DNA of 34,635 bases, taken from assembly GCA_009908945.1 (NCBI GenBank), contig JAAAOI010000140.1:1-34635 (forward strand), given 5' to 3'. The notes under the pieces were generated by a model. It was not told the origin of the DNA. It worked only from the letters and a program-made list of their open reading frames with translations, and did no database searches. Of the stretch, positions 8,340-19,269 are shown piece after piece. A program made the position numbers and the translations under genes. This stretch comes from Bacteroidota bacterium (GTDB taxonomy: Bacteria; Bacteroidota; Rhodothermia; Rhodothermales; Salinibacteraceae). Position 1 is the stretch's first letter; each line of letters starts with the position of its first letter.

Positions 8340-9880
8340 CGGACCCATCCGCAGCCGATGCTCCCGAGGAAGGGTCCCCGGGTGCGCCCGAGCCCCGGGC
8401 GCGCGGCGTGGCGCTCTGGGATGTCGCCCGGCAGAGCGGCGTCTACGCCCTCGGCAACATCGCCCTGAAAGCCAGCGGCCTGCTCATCGCGCCGCTGTAC
8501 CTGAACCCGGAACTGCTCACGGTAGAGGGCTTCGGGCAGTTTGCCCTGCTGAACGTGACGGCGCAGCTGGCCATCTTCATCGTGGGCCTGGGGCTGGGGC
8601 AGGGCCTGCTGAAGTTTACCACCGACCCGGACCTGGCGCACAAGCGACAGGCGCTGCCCTTCACTACACTCATGGCCACGCTGGGAGCTGTGCTCGTTGG
8701 GTGTAGCCTGCTGGCCGCGCTGGCCGACCCGCTCACCAAGGTGCTGCTGGGAGCTGGCGCGCCGTCGACGCTACTGGTGCTGGTAGCCGGGTACGTGGGC
8801 GCAAAGGTGATGGGCAGCATCCCGCTGATGCTGCTGCGCGCCCGCGAGCGCGCCGGGTGGTACGCGACGGCCGTAGGGCTGGAGGCGCTCGTCCTGGTGG
8901 GGGCGGTGTACTACTTTCTGGCCGTGCTGCCGTGGGGCCTCTGGGGCCTGATGGCCGCCTATGCCGCATCTGCCACCGTGGGCACCACCGTGCTGCTGGT
9001 GGCCATGCTGCGGCTGGTGCCGTGGACGGTCGACCGCACCCTTGTGCTGCCCCTCATCCGCTTTGGGTGGCCGCTGGCCATCGGGGCGCTCGCGGCCTGG
9101 TTCCTGAACCTGGGCGACCGCTACCTGCTCTCGTGGCTGGTGGACGACGCCACGACGGGCCTCTACGAGTGGGCCGCACGGCTGGCAGGGGCGGTTAACA
9201 TGCTGTTTGTGCAGAGCTTTCAACTGGCGTTCTCGGTCATCGGCTTGAAGGCCCTGGGCCGGGGCGATACGGCGGCCGCCCTGCACCGCACCATCTTTCG
9301 GCACTATGTGGCCCTCACGGGCTGGGCCTCGCTGGGGATCGCGCTGCTGTCGTACGACCTCACGCGGCTCCTTACGGCGGAGGCGACGTATCTCAAAGCC
9401 GAGCCGCTGGTGCTGCTCCTGGCGCTCGGGTTTATGGCGTACGGTGTCCACTTTATCATCACGAACGTGCTCTATGCCGCGGGCAAGACCGGCACGATGG
9501 GCAGCCTCGTGTTTGCCGCAGCCGTGCTCAACCTGCTGCTGAACCTCGCCCTGATCCCATTCATCGGGGCGGTGGGGGCGGCCCTCACCACGTATGTCTC
9601 GTACCTGGCCCTGGCCCTGGGCAATGCCTACGTGGCCGGCAAGACGCAGGCGGTGGCCTTCCCCTGGGGGCGGTATGCAGGCGTCGTGGCTCTGGTGGTG
9701 GCCCTGTACGCCGTAGGATGGACGGTACAGGGCGCCCCCCCTGCACTGCGCCTGAGCGTCCGCCTTGGCCTGATCGCGGCATTCCCGCCGCTGCTGGTAG
9801 TCACGCGGTTCTACACCTGGCAGGAGGTCCGGGCGACGGCACGGCTGGTGCAGGGCTACCTGCGCAGGCCCCAGCCATAG
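8336..9880 (+). CDS. Wzx-type polysaccharide flippase (MATE/PST superfamily)
   Basis: 514 residues if the start is the GTG at 8336 that overlaps the preceding stop; the track start at 7958 is inside the glycosyltransferase gene. About 35 polar, proline- and alanine-rich residues precede VYALGNIALKASGLLIAPLYL, the typical first helix of Wzx/RfbX proteins. About 14 membrane segments follow, with basic loops such as LLRARERAGW and a mid-protein FLNLGDRYLLSW motif common in O-antigen flippases. It should move undecaprenyl-linked oligosaccharide across the inner membrane, completing the YfhO-GT-GT-flippase set. No polymerase (Wzy) or ligase is seen. Confidence 0.87.
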   Translation: MTDPSAADAPEEGSPGAPEPRARGVALWDVARQSGVYALGNIALKASGLLIAPLYLNPELLTVEGFGQFALLNVTAQLAIFIVGLGLGQGLLKFTTDPDLAHKRQALPFTTLMATLGAVLVGCSLLAALADPLTKVLLGAGAPSTLLVLVAGYVGAKVMGSIPLMLLRARERAGWYATAVGLEALVLVGAVYYFLAVLPWGLWGLMAAYAASATVGTTVLLVAMLRLVPWTVDRTLVLPLIRFGWPLAIGALAAWFLNLGDRYLLSWLVDDATTGLYEWAARLAGAVNMLFVQSFQLAFSVIGLKALGRGDTAAALHRTIFRHYVALTGWASLGIALLSYDLTRLLTAEATYLKAEPLVLLLALGFMAYGVHFIITNVLYAAGKTGTMGSLVFAAAVLNLLLNLALIPFIGAVGAALTTYVSYLALALGNAYVAGKTQAVAFPWGRYAGVVALVVALYAVGWTVQGAPPALRLSVRLGLIAAFPPLLVVTRFYTWQEVRATARLVQGYLRRPQP

Positions 9881-9953
9881 GCGTTTCGGATCCCCACGGG
9901 CGAGCAGCCGTCCTACACTATCGTCACCTTTACCTCCGTTGCCCCCGTCCCCT

Positions 9954-10949
9954 GTGGCTACACCCAACGATACGTCCTCTACTCCCATTTTCTGGGAACG
10001 CCTGCGGGACTGGATGACGGATACTGGCCGCGGCGATGGTGGCGACAGCGATACCGGCCACTCAGGGATCGCCATCACCGTTTGTATTCTGGTGTCGCTC
10101 TTCCTGTGGTTTACCCTCACCCTGCGGGATGTGCACACCGATACGGTGGAGGTCCCGCTGCGGGTGGATGACGTGCCTGCCGATGAGGCGCTGGTCGAGT
10201 ATCCTCCCGCTACGGTGCGGCTGCAGGTGCGGGGCGAAGGCTTCAACCTGCTGCGTATGCGCTTCAACCCCCCGGTGGTAGCGGTGGACGGCCGGCAGGA
10301 GCAGGTGGACCTCTCGGATATTATTTCCGATCTGGGCCGTGACGTACAGGTCGAGAGTATCTTGCCGCGCTCTATCAGCCTCCGGAAGGAGCCGCTGCGC
10401 ACGGCCCGCATCCCGATCCAGGTGCGTGCCGACCTCGGGACGGCTGCTACGTACGAGCTTGCGGCCCCGCCGTCTGTACAGCCCGATTCGGTAAGCGTGG
10501 CCGGGGCGGAATCTATCATCGAAGACCTGGACGCCTGGCCTACGGAGCGCGTGGAGCGGAGCAATCTCCGTGACTCCCTCGCCGTGCGCGTCGCGCTGAA
10601 AGACACGCTGCGGGGGCTCGTCCGCAAAGACCGGGAAACGACCACCCTGCGGGCTGTGGCCGTGGCCTTTACCGAGAGCGTACGGGAAGTGCCCGTGCGC
10701 GTTACCGGCGTTCCCGCCGATGTCGTCTCGCTCGATCCGTCGACCGTAGAGGTGCGCTACCGGGTAGCCCTGGATGACTACGACGAGGCGTTGCAGGCCG
10801 AAGAGCTCTTCGCCACGGTGCCCTACGATGAGATCCGCACCGATACCACCGGCTTTGTGCGGCCCCGGGTGAATCTGCCGTCGGGGCTGCGGGTGCGCGA
10901 CGTAGAGGTGCGGCCGGATCGGTTGCGCTACTTCATTGCGCTGCAGTAA
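9954..10949 (+). CDS. YbbR-domain (CdaR-like) membrane-anchored protein
   Basis: The best start is the GTG at 9954 (331 aa, (M)ATPNDTSSTPIFW); a TTG at 9939 would add five residues and there is no ATG until 10014. One transmembrane segment at about residues 38-57 (GIAITVCILVSLFLWFTLTL) is followed by extracytoplasmic beta-rich repeats. The repeats show the YbbR pattern: TVEVPLRVDDVPADEALVEYPPATVRLQVRGEG, then two further units including VREVPVRVTGVPADVVSLDPSTVEVRYR. In Firmicutes, YbbR/CdaR regulates the diadenylate cyclase CdaA; no cdaA gene is visible here, so that role is only inferred. It follows the flippase by 73 bases. Confidence 0.85.
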   Translation: MATPNDTSSTPIFWERLRDWMTDTGRGDGGDSDTGHSGIAITVCILVSLFLWFTLTLRDVHTDTVEVPLRVDDVPADEALVEYPPATVRLQVRGEGFNLLRMRFNPPVVAVDGRQEQVDLSDIISDLGRDVQVESILPRSISLRKEPLRTARIPIQVRADLGTAATYELAAPPSVQPDSVSVAGAESIIEDLDAWPTERVERSNLRDSLAVRVALKDTLRGLVRKDRETTTLRAVAVAFTESVREVPVRVTGVPADVVSLDPSTVEVRYRVALDDYDEALQAEELFATVPYDEIRTDTTGFVRPRVNLPSGLRVRDVEVRPDRLRYFIALQ

Positions 10950-10960
10950 TGCATGGCGCT

Positions 10961-10994
10961 GCAGTGACGTGTGCGGCAGTGACGTGTGCGGCAG
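10961..10994 (+). repeat. 2.3-copy 15-bp tandem repeat
   Basis: The unit GCAGTGACGTGTGCG occurs perfectly at 10961-10975 and 10976-10990 and restarts as GCAG at 10991. It lies 12 bases after the YbbR stop. The unit length equals that of the longer array before dnaG, but the sequence differs. Confidence 0.9.
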
Positions 10995-11021
10995 CCGGGG
11001 CCCCGGAGCTGACCCCTGCGG

Positions 11022-11987
11022 ATGACCGCAGAGCCTTATAGAGCCAAACAGCAGCCACCACCACTGGGCATGATTGATCTCGTACTGGCCGTGTGTTGCA
11101 GTTTAGGTATCGGCATGATTTTCAAGCATGCCGCAGGGGAAGGCCTGGACCGGCTTGCCCTGCTGACGGTAAATTATGCCGCTGCGGCAGCGGTAGCGGT
11201 GGTGTCGCTACAGCTGGGGCTGCAGCCGGTGGAGGGAGGCGGGTTGACGGCGTCGCCCGGCCTGTTGGCGCTGGGGGGCGTGACGGGCGTGCTGTTCATT
11301 GCCGGCTTCTTCGTGTTTGCGCTTGCCACACAGGTGGCGGGCATGGGCCTGGCTGTGGCTGTGCAGCGGCTGGCGGTGGTGATTCCGTTTCTGGCGTCTT
11401 GGGCGATATGGGGTGAGACCCCGTCCACGGCGCAGCGCCTTGGGCTTTTGCTGGGCGGAGTGGCCTTCTTCCTGATTGCGTTTCGACCCGACCCCTCGCG
11501 GGAGCCGGTAGCTGGAGGTCCGGCCGCCGCTGGCGTGCGCCTGCCGGCAACCGCAGAGCTGCGCACGTTCGGGGTGCTGGCCTTGCTCTTCATCGTCGCC
11601 GGCACCGTCGATGTGTCAATGAAAGCGTTCGATGAGCTGTTTGCAGCTACCAACAGCCGGGCGTTCTTCTTGCTGTTGGTGTTTGGCGTGGCGCTGGTGG
11701 TAGGCGCCGGGTTCGTGGCACACAACGGGCTGCGGCACGGGCGCTGGCCTACGCGCGCGGAGATGGGGTGGGGGGTAGGGCTGGGCATCATCAACTACGG
11801 CTCGGTGCTCTTCTTCCTGCGCGCCATCGAGGCCCTTTCGGGGCCGCTTGTGTTTCCGGCCAACCACATTGCCCTGGTGATCGGCGCGGCGCTGCTCGGC
11901 GTCTATTTTTGGGATGAACGGCTGCGCCCGCTCAACTGGGCGGGGCTGGGGGTGGCCGCCGTTGCGTTGGTGCTGCTCAACCTGTAG
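11022..11987 (+). CDS. EamA/DMT-superfamily transporter
   Basis: 321 residues with ten predicted membrane helices in two five-helix halves, as in drug/metabolite (EamA) carriers. The first half starts MIDLVLAVCCSLGIGMIFKHAAGEG and contains GMGLAVAVQRLAVVIPFLASWAIWGE, the usual helix-4 repeat signature. The second half ends with PLVFPANHIALVIGAALLGVYFWDERLRPLNWAGLGVAAVALVLL, the matching signature. The two halves are joined by a polar loop near residues 160-178. ATG 11022 is used; ATG 11070 is also possible. Substrate unknown. It stands alone between a small tandem repeat and the DUF4230 gene. Confidence 0.87.
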   Translation: MTAEPYRAKQQPPPLGMIDLVLAVCCSLGIGMIFKHAAGEGLDRLALLTVNYAAAAAVAVVSLQLGLQPVEGGGLTASPGLLALGGVTGVLFIAGFFVFALATQVAGMGLAVAVQRLAVVIPFLASWAIWGETPSTAQRLGLLLGGVAFFLIAFRPDPSREPVAGGPAAAGVRLPATAELRTFGVLALLFIVAGTVDVSMKAFDELFAATNSRAFFLLLVFGVALVVGAGFVAHNGLRHGRWPTRAEMGWGVGLGIINYGSVLFFLRAIEALSGPLVFPANHIALVIGAALLGVYFWDERLRPLNWAGLGVAAVALVLLNL

Positions 11988-12119
11988 ATCACGCCCAGCG
12001 CTACCGCGGGGGCCTACGGAACCGGGGGCCTGACCGTGGGTGCGCTCAGGCACATCGTTTGCTACGGTTGCCATGTGTGCGGCGCATCCGTCTGCCTTTA
12101 CTCGTTCGCTGGCTGCCCT

Positions 12120-12863
12120 ATGGAACCTGATCGTATCTCGTATCGCCACTTGTTTGGATGGACGCTGGCTGTGTTGGCCGTGGCCGCACTCGTCGCTGCT
12201 ACGGCGCTGCTCTACCACCTGCGCCACCCCATGCCCGCTGAGAGTCAGGTGCAAGCGGTGGTCCTGACGACCCTTCAGCAGGAGGCCGCTGCCTCGTTTT
12301 TGGTGACCGGCACGCTGGAGCTCGCCGCCACCAGCCGCATCCAGCACACCACCTACCAGCCCCTGCTTCCGTACCTGCCGCCGGCCAACCTGGGCACGAC
12401 GCATGCGGAGGCCCGCCTTCCGGGTACGGTGGCGTATGGATTCGACGTGCGGGACCTGACCGCCGACCATATTCGCCTGGACGCCGATGGGGTGATTCAT
12501 CTTGCCCTGCCGCCCCTGCAGGTGTTTTCGACAGCGCCTGATCTGGGCCATCTCCAGGTGGCTTCCACGCGCGAGTGGCGGGCGTGGCTCACCCGGCGGG
12601 ATGGCCGGGCGGCCGAGCGTGATGCCCTGCAGGCGGCCCAGCGCGCGCTCCGAACACAGGCGGCGCGGCATCTGACGCAGGCCCACGAGCCTCAGCTGCA
12701 CAGCGCAGAGGCGCTCCGCCACCTGCTGCTGCCCGCCGTGCACGCCCTGGGCGTGGCCACGCCTACCTTCCGCATGCAGATGGAATCCGGGTTGGTGTAC
12801 GAGGTCCGTGGGGCGGACGCCGGGCCCCTGCCAGCCCTCCGGCACAGCCGCCATGACGGGTAG
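12120..12863 (+). CDS. DUF4230-like membrane-anchored protein
   Basis: 247 residues from ATG 12120 (MEPDRISYRHLFGW); the longer ORF from 12036 adds a cysteine-rich stretch with no support. One transmembrane helix spans about residues 14-36 (TLAVLAVAALVAATALLYHL). The outer part fits the DUF4230 pattern: VQAVVLTTLQQEAA, a middle GTVAYGFDVRDLTADHIRLDADGVIHLALPPLQVFS resembling the aGfDl...lP core, and an amphipathic C-terminus rich in Ala, Arg and His. The family is uncharacterised, anchored and extracytoplasmic. The next gene on the same strand is ppk1, 129 bases away. Confidence 0.65.
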   Translation: MEPDRISYRHLFGWTLAVLAVAALVAATALLYHLRHPMPAESQVQAVVLTTLQQEAAASFLVTGTLELAATSRIQHTTYQPLLPYLPPANLGTTHAEARLPGTVAYGFDVRDLTADHIRLDADGVIHLALPPLQVFSTAPDLGHLQVASTREWRAWLTRRDGRAAERDALQAAQRALRTQAARHLTQAHEPQLHSAEALRHLLLPAVHALGVATPTFRMQMESGLVYEVRGADAGPLPALRHSRHDG

Positions 12864-12992
12864 GCTCGGCGGAAGCGGCCCATCCGCAGCGGTTTGCTCC
12901 CCGTCGGGTGGCCCTGCAGCCGCTGCAGAACCGCATGGTGCCTCCGCCGGTAAGACGCTATTCGATTTTTCTACACACGTGCCCTGCGCCGT

Positions 12993-15242
<2,250 letters not shown>

Positions 15243-15384
15243 CGGACTGCCCACTGCTGTTTGTTGTTTGTGAAGCGGGCACCTGAGCGCTGAGGGCGCC
15301 GTACCAGTGCTTGATCGTTGCCATTCCTGGGAGCTCTTCTCGCTGAGGCCCCTGCCTTTCCATCGCTTGATCGTTGTGCCTGCC

Positions 15385-15951
15385 ATGCTTTCCTCTCGTT
15401 CGCTGATTGCTGCGCCGCTCTGGGGGGCTGTTGCTCTGGTGGCTGCACTGTTCTTTCTGATCGCCTGTGAGGAAGAGCCCTCCGATCCTCAGGAGCGCTT
15501 TGAGCGCCTTGGGCAACGCGTCTACAACAGCTACTGCGCCACATGCCATGGGGCCAACGGGCAAGGGGTGCAGGGGGCTTTTCCGCCGTTACGGCAGACC
15601 GAGTGGGTCGTTGGAGATGAGGGGCGCCTCATTCGGCTTGTGCTACACGGCGTTGGTGGGGAGATGGAGGTGTTGGGCGAGACGTACAACAACGTCATGA
15701 CAGCGCATGGCTTCCTCTCGGATCAGCAAATCGCTGCCGTCCTGACGCACATCCGCAGCAGCTGGGGAAATGACGCCGAGACCATCCGTCCGGCACAGGT
15801 CCAGCGCGTGCGGCAAGCGTCCACGCAGCAGGGCACGTGGCAGGCGTCGGAGCTCTGGGAGGCCACCGGGATGCCTGGCGCAGCGGACGCCCCGGCGGAG
15901 GCCGGCGCAGCCGACGAGGCAGCCGACGAGGCAGCCGGCAACGCCCCCTGA
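15385..15951 (+). CDS. Lipoprotein class I cytochrome c
   Basis: 188 residues from ATG 15385. The leader LIAAPLWGAVALVAALFFLIAC ends in a lipobox, with lipid-anchored Cys at residue 28, so the protein is membrane-tethered. The heme site C51-A-T-C-H55 sits in YNSYCATCHGANGQGVQGAFPPL, and the distal ligand is most likely Met107 in NNVMTAHGFLSDQQIAAVLTHIRSSWG, typical of c-type monoheme domains. The C-terminal 40 residues are Ala/Glu/Asp-rich and include a 12-base tandem duplication (GCAGCCGACGAG at 15907-15930). It is probably an electron carrier, but no oxidase or reductase lies next to it. It is convergent with the lytic transglycosylase gene. Confidence 0.9.
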   Translation: MLSSRSLIAAPLWGAVALVAALFFLIACEEEPSDPQERFERLGQRVYNSYCATCHGANGQGVQGAFPPLRQTEWVVGDEGRLIRLVLHGVGGEMEVLGETYNNVMTAHGFLSDQQIAAVLTHIRSSWGNDAETIRPAQVQRVRQASTQQGTWQASELWEATGMPGAADAPAEAGAADEAADEAAGNAP

Positions 15952-16117
15952 AGCGCACGAGCCGTAAAAGCGGAGAGCAGGAGACGCCCAACGGCCTGCG
16001 GTAGGGCGTAGGATCGGGCGGGTGTAGCACGGCCTCTGAAAAACCAGGCAGACGGCTACGGGCGGAGAGGATGCGGAATCGTGCGGCGCGTCCTGCCTCT
16101 TCACCCTGGCCGGGCGG

Positions 16118-17953
16118 TCAGTCGGCTTGCAGCGCACTGGGCAGCGAGGGCGAGGCAATATCGAGGTGCTGCGGGGGGTGCGGGGGAAGGCGCAGGCGCT
16201 GCCGGGCCTCGCGGGTGGCAGCAGCGAGCCGGTCCCAGGCCCCAAACTTCCACAGCTTGATGTGCGTCTGGGCGGCGTAGTGCTGCATCTGCCGGAAGTG
16301 GCTCGGGTTGTCCTCCAGCAGCGCTTCGAACGCTTCCCCGATCTCGTGGAGCCGCGCCTTGTTGGCCTCGGTAAAGCCAAACTGCCCCACGCTCTCGACG
16401 AGGGCGGCATACCGGCGGTCCCACGCGGTGTACTCCGCGGGGCGGAGCGTGTAGGTGTTGTCATCGAAGATGCGGGTGGCGGAGCGGTCGATGATGTGCA
16501 GGCCGTGGGCCTCGAGGTGGGCGGTAGCGCCGATGGGTAGGAAGAAACGCACGGGGTGGCTGCCGGCTGTGGCCGTTAGGCGGGCGTTGCCCCGGGCGGG
16601 CACCGTAAGACCCGGCGCTGGAGCCGGGAGGTCGAAGTGCATATTCATCGCCCGGAACCCGGCATAGGCCGACGCCCCGTCCGGGGCCGGATGCCAGTCC
16701 AGGTGCTCTGCGTCCGCCAGCACCGCCAGCACCTCCCGCAGCGTGATGGACTGGCCTGCGGCCAGCTGCACCTGCTCGGCTCGCATGGTGCGTGAGGTGT
16801 CTACCGGCAAGTGCTCCGTCGCGCGGAGGGCGCCGTAGAGGGAGGGCACGTAGCCCTGCGAGTACGTCTTGAACGTAGATTCGCTGGCGACGAGGTCGAA
16901 GCCCTCTGTGAGGGCCCAGATGTAGCCGTCCAGCACGCTGCGGGGATAGACCATCGCGTCCGGCTCGTTCTCCACAAACCGCTGCAACACATGGAAGATG
17001 TTGTTTGGCCCTGTGTGATAGGCCGAAAGGCCGGCGATCTCGCTACCGAAGGCATTGACGTGGCTGCGCACCATCTGGAAGGCTTGCTCCATCGTGAGGA
17101 GCGGGTGTAGCGCCTCCCGCACGTCCACGCTGCGTCCGGCCTCCGCCGAGAGGCGGTACCGGTGAATGTTGTGGCGTCGGAGCTGCGCCGGCATCATCTG
17201 GTAGCGTCCCCGAGCCCCGGCAGAGGAGACGAGGTGGTCCTGGTTGAAGGTCTCTACCGTGCTCAGCTCCGTCACCAGCAGGCTGAGGTCCAACATGCGG
17301 GCCAGGCGGATCTCATACTCATGCACCAGCGCTTTGCGCTCGCGTGCTTCCAGCATCTGGTTGGCGCGTCCCCATCGCACACTGATATGCTCGCGGGGAA
17401 AGCCGCTCTCTTCCATCGCGTCGAGGATACGTCGGGTCTCCTCGCGGCGCTCCCGGTCGATGGCAGGCCAGTTGGCTTCCCCCCGAGCCCGGTAGGTGGC
17501 GCGGGCATCCTCCAGGGTATGAACCTTCAGCACCTCCCCGGTGCGGCTATCCCGAAAGCGCATCGTGAAGTTATCGTCGACCCCCTGGCGGGTCACGAAC
17601 AGGTCCAGTAGGTCGTGAAAGGCCGAGAGGCGCTGGTCCCGCGCATACGACGTCCCAAAGGGTACGTCAGCCGCCGGTTCATACTGAACAAAGTACGACT
17701 GGAAGCGCTGGTGTGGATGTAACTCGTGGTCCTGCAGCGTAACGTTCGTGAGAGCGGTGGTAGCGCCCACCTCCACTTCCGAGTAGTTGCCCACGTCCAG
17801 AGCAGGTAGCACATACCGGCTCATGGCCTCGCTGGCGGTCAGGTCGCCGCTGCCCGAGATCGTGAGGGCCAGTCCCATTACGAGCAGCACAGCCACAGTG
17901 GCCGTCCAGAGCACGCGGGCGCGAGATGAGGAAGAGGCAGTAGCGGGTGACAT
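16118..17953 (-). CDS. Membrane-anchored lytic transglycosylase (SLT domain)
   Basis: 611 residues on the minus strand. The N-terminus has a basic, Ser-rich start and one hydrophobic helix (VLWTATVAVLLVMGLALTI, about 14-32). After a ~190-residue region that I do not recognise, an SLT lysozyme-like fold appears: STVETFNQDHLVSSAGARGRYQMMP places the catalytic Glu at about residue 234, and GLSAYHTGPNNIFHVL (309-322) is the usual AY-x-GP motif. The C-terminal ~250 residues are Ala-rich, with AEQVQLAAGQSITLREVLAVLADAEH resembling a LysM-like fold. The enzyme should cleave peptidoglycan glycan strands in the periplasm. The motifs are degenerate (YQMMP for the usual LMQLMP), so activity is likely but not assured. 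Confidence 0.8.
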   Translation of the reverse strand: MSPATASSSSRARVLWTATVAVLLVMGLALTISGSGDLTASEAMSRYVLPALDVGNYSEVEVGATTALTNVTLQDHELHPHQRFQSYFVQYEPAADVPFGTSYARDQRLSAFHDLLDLFVTRQGVDDNFTMRFRDSRTGEVLKVHTLEDARATYRARGEANWPAIDRERREETRRILDAMEESGFPREHISVRWGRANQMLEARERKALVHEYEIRLARMLDLSLLVTELSTVETFNQDHLVSSAGARGRYQMMPAQLRRHNIHRYRLSAEAGRSVDVREALHPLLTMEQAFQMVRSHVNAFGSEIAGLSAYHTGPNNIFHVLQRFVENEPDAMVYPRSVLDGYIWALTEGFDLVASESTFKTYSQGYVPSLYGALRATEHLPVDTSRTMRAEQVQLAAGQSITLREVLAVLADAEHLDWHPAPDGASAYAGFRAMNMHFDLPAPAPGLTVPARGNARLTATAGSHPVRFFLPIGATAHLEAHGLHIIDRSATRIFDDNTYTLRPAEYTAWDRRYAALVESVGQFGFTEANKARLHEIGEAFEALLEDNPSHFRQMQHYAAQTHIKLWKFGAWDRLAAATREARQRLRLPPHPPQHLDIASPSLPSALQAD

Positions 17954-18006
17954 GGGCGTAAAGCGAGAGCCTTAAACAAATAGTAAGAGTCCCTACAGGA
18001 GAGCCC

Positions 18007-18720
18007 CTACGAAAGCGCAGGGGTGCGATGCGTCCGGGCTCGTGAAATGAGGTGGGTGAAGAGGGGCTGCAGGGCAGGGCCCATGCGTTCCGGATGAAAC
18101 TGTACCCCGAGAATGTGGCCGTCGGGATGCTCGATCCCTTCCACCACGCCATCGGGGGCGACGGCCGATACACGGTACGGCGCTGCTACCGAGGCCAGGG
18201 CCTGCAGGTGGCGCGTATTGATGGCGTCGACCCCCTCACCAAGCAAGCGTGCCAGATGGGTCCCCGGCACGCAGCGTAGCGGATGGGTCGTAGCCCCGCG
18301 CTTTTGGCTGTGGGTGGCCGCCCCGTCGTGCTGCTGCTCCACATCTGCGTAGATGGTGCCTCCCGCCAGGGCGTTGAGCAGCTGCATGCCATAGCAGATG
18401 CCCAGGATGGGTTTGCCGGCTGCCAGCACCCGCCGGAGGAGGGCCCGGTCTGCCGTCCGGCGCTCGGGGGCCGTCGCGTTGATGTCGGCGGGAAGCGTCC
18501 CAATGAGTCCCTCGGTAACGGCTGGGCCCCCCGTCACAATGAGCGCGTCCAGTCGCTCCGCCAGCGTCGTCACCGGGCCGTCACCCTCTACCATCGGCAC
18601 GATCCACGGCAGCCCTCCGGCCGCCTCCACAGCGCGCACGTAGGGCAGGGCGAGGCGCTGCTCGCCATCGGTAAACGAAGTGGTGATGCCAATCAGCGGA
18701 TACACAACGGGAAGGGCCAT
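18007..18720 (-). CDS. Class I glutamine amidotransferase-like / gamma-glutamyl hydrolase (peptidase C26)
   Basis: 237 residues from ATG 18720; an upstream in-frame GTG or ATG at 18744 adds eight residues that do not look like the family. It opens with MALPVVYPLIGITTSF and has the C26 layout: LDALIVTGGPAVTE, the nucleophile elbow PILGICYGMQLLNALAGGT, the His of GVQFHPERMG and a nearby Glu completing the triad. Such enzymes hydrolyse gamma-glutamyl bonds, as PuuD does with gamma-glutamyl-GABA, but no putrescine pathway genes are near. It follows the lytic transglycosylase on the same strand with reading direction toward it, so read-through is possible. Confidence 0.88.
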   Translation of the reverse strand: MALPVVYPLIGITTSFTDGEQRLALPYVRAVEAAGGLPWIVPMVEGDGPVTTLAERLDALIVTGGPAVTEGLIGTLPADINATAPERRTADRALLRRVLAAGKPILGICYGMQLLNALAGGTIYADVEQQHDGAATHSQKRGATTHPLRCVPGTHLARLLGEGVDAINTRHLQALASVAAPYRVSAVAPDGVVEGIEHPDGHILGVQFHPERMGPALQPLFTHLISRARTHRTPALS

Positions 18721-18803
18721 GAGACAGAACAGGCAGGGTGGCAAAGGGACTGTTACAGGGTATGAAATCGAACGCAGAAGTCCCAGGGCTATGACATAAG
18801 GCG

Positions 18804-19136
18804 TCAGGGGGCCACTTCGTACGCCCGGATGGGGCGGGGATCGTTAGGGGCGGTGATATCGAGGGAGAGCGTCAGGTGGTTGGGCTGCCGTAATACCCCA
18901 GTAACGTCGGCAAAGCCGCCGCGGTCAAGCTCGTCATGCAAGGTATTCTTTATGGTGCGTGCGGTGGGAGCGGCGGTACTGGTCGACGACCCATGAATGA
19001 CCTTCACGCTGCTCCGCCCACGAGCGGCCGCCTCGTCCAACACACGGTACACAATGTCGACGGCTTCGTGAACGGTCGTGCCATGCAGGTCTACCGTCAC
19101 AGTCATTCCATTATCGTCGATTCGGGCGAACGGCAT
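18804..19136 (-). CDS. Stand-alone Smr-domain protein
   Basis: 110 residues from ATG 19136; the track extends to 19367 but the earlier residues show no homology and run into the divergent R2lox region. The Smr core includes VTVDLHGTTVHEAVDIVYRVLDEAAARGRSSVKVIHGSSTS, containing the DLHG motif and a second HG-S element, and ends with TIKNTLHDELDRGGFADV. Smr domains are nicking or RNA endonucleases, found alone or at the C-terminus of MutS2. The usual HGKG-type site here is HGSSTS, so catalytic activity is uncertain. A box TAAAAATA at 19160-19167 (TATTTTTA on the minus strand) could serve as its -7 promoter element. The gene is divergent from R2lox. Confidence 0.8.
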   Translation of the reverse strand: MPFARIDDNGMTVTVDLHGTTVHEAVDIVYRVLDEAAARGRSSVKVIHGSSTSTAAPTARTIKNTLHDELDRGGFADVTGVLRQPNHLTLSLDITAPNDPRPIRAYEVAP

Positions 19137-19159
19137 AAGGCGGCCTGAAGCGTTTGGGG

Positions 19160-19167
19160 TAAAAATA
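19160..19167 (-). promoter_or_regulatory. Possible Bacteroidota -7 box for the Smr gene
   Basis: TATTTTTA on the minus strand matches the Bacteroidota TAnnTTTG -7 consensus except at the last base. It lies 24 bases before the Smr start. I see no clear TTG -33 element. Confidence 0.2.
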
Positions 19168-19256
19168 TGGTAGGCGACCTTTAATCTATGATGTGCGTTC
19201 ACCAGATGTTCACTCGTTGGCTCACTTTTCTTGCGCTCTACCCTACAACCGATACC

Positions 19257-19263
19257 GGAGGTG
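19257..19263 (+). promoter_or_regulatory. Strong Shine-Dalgarno before the R2lox start
   Basis: GGAGGTG lies six bases before ATG 19270, the textbook spacing. It decides that start over the in-frame GTG/ATG-like codons at 19231. No other gene in the window has an equally clear ribosome binding site. Confidence 0.7.
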
Positions 19264-19269
19264 TTACTT

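Noticed and set aside
8771-10645. 624-aa minus-strand ORF
   Set aside because: Shadow of the flippase and YbbR genes; low-complexity Ser/Arg composition without motifs.
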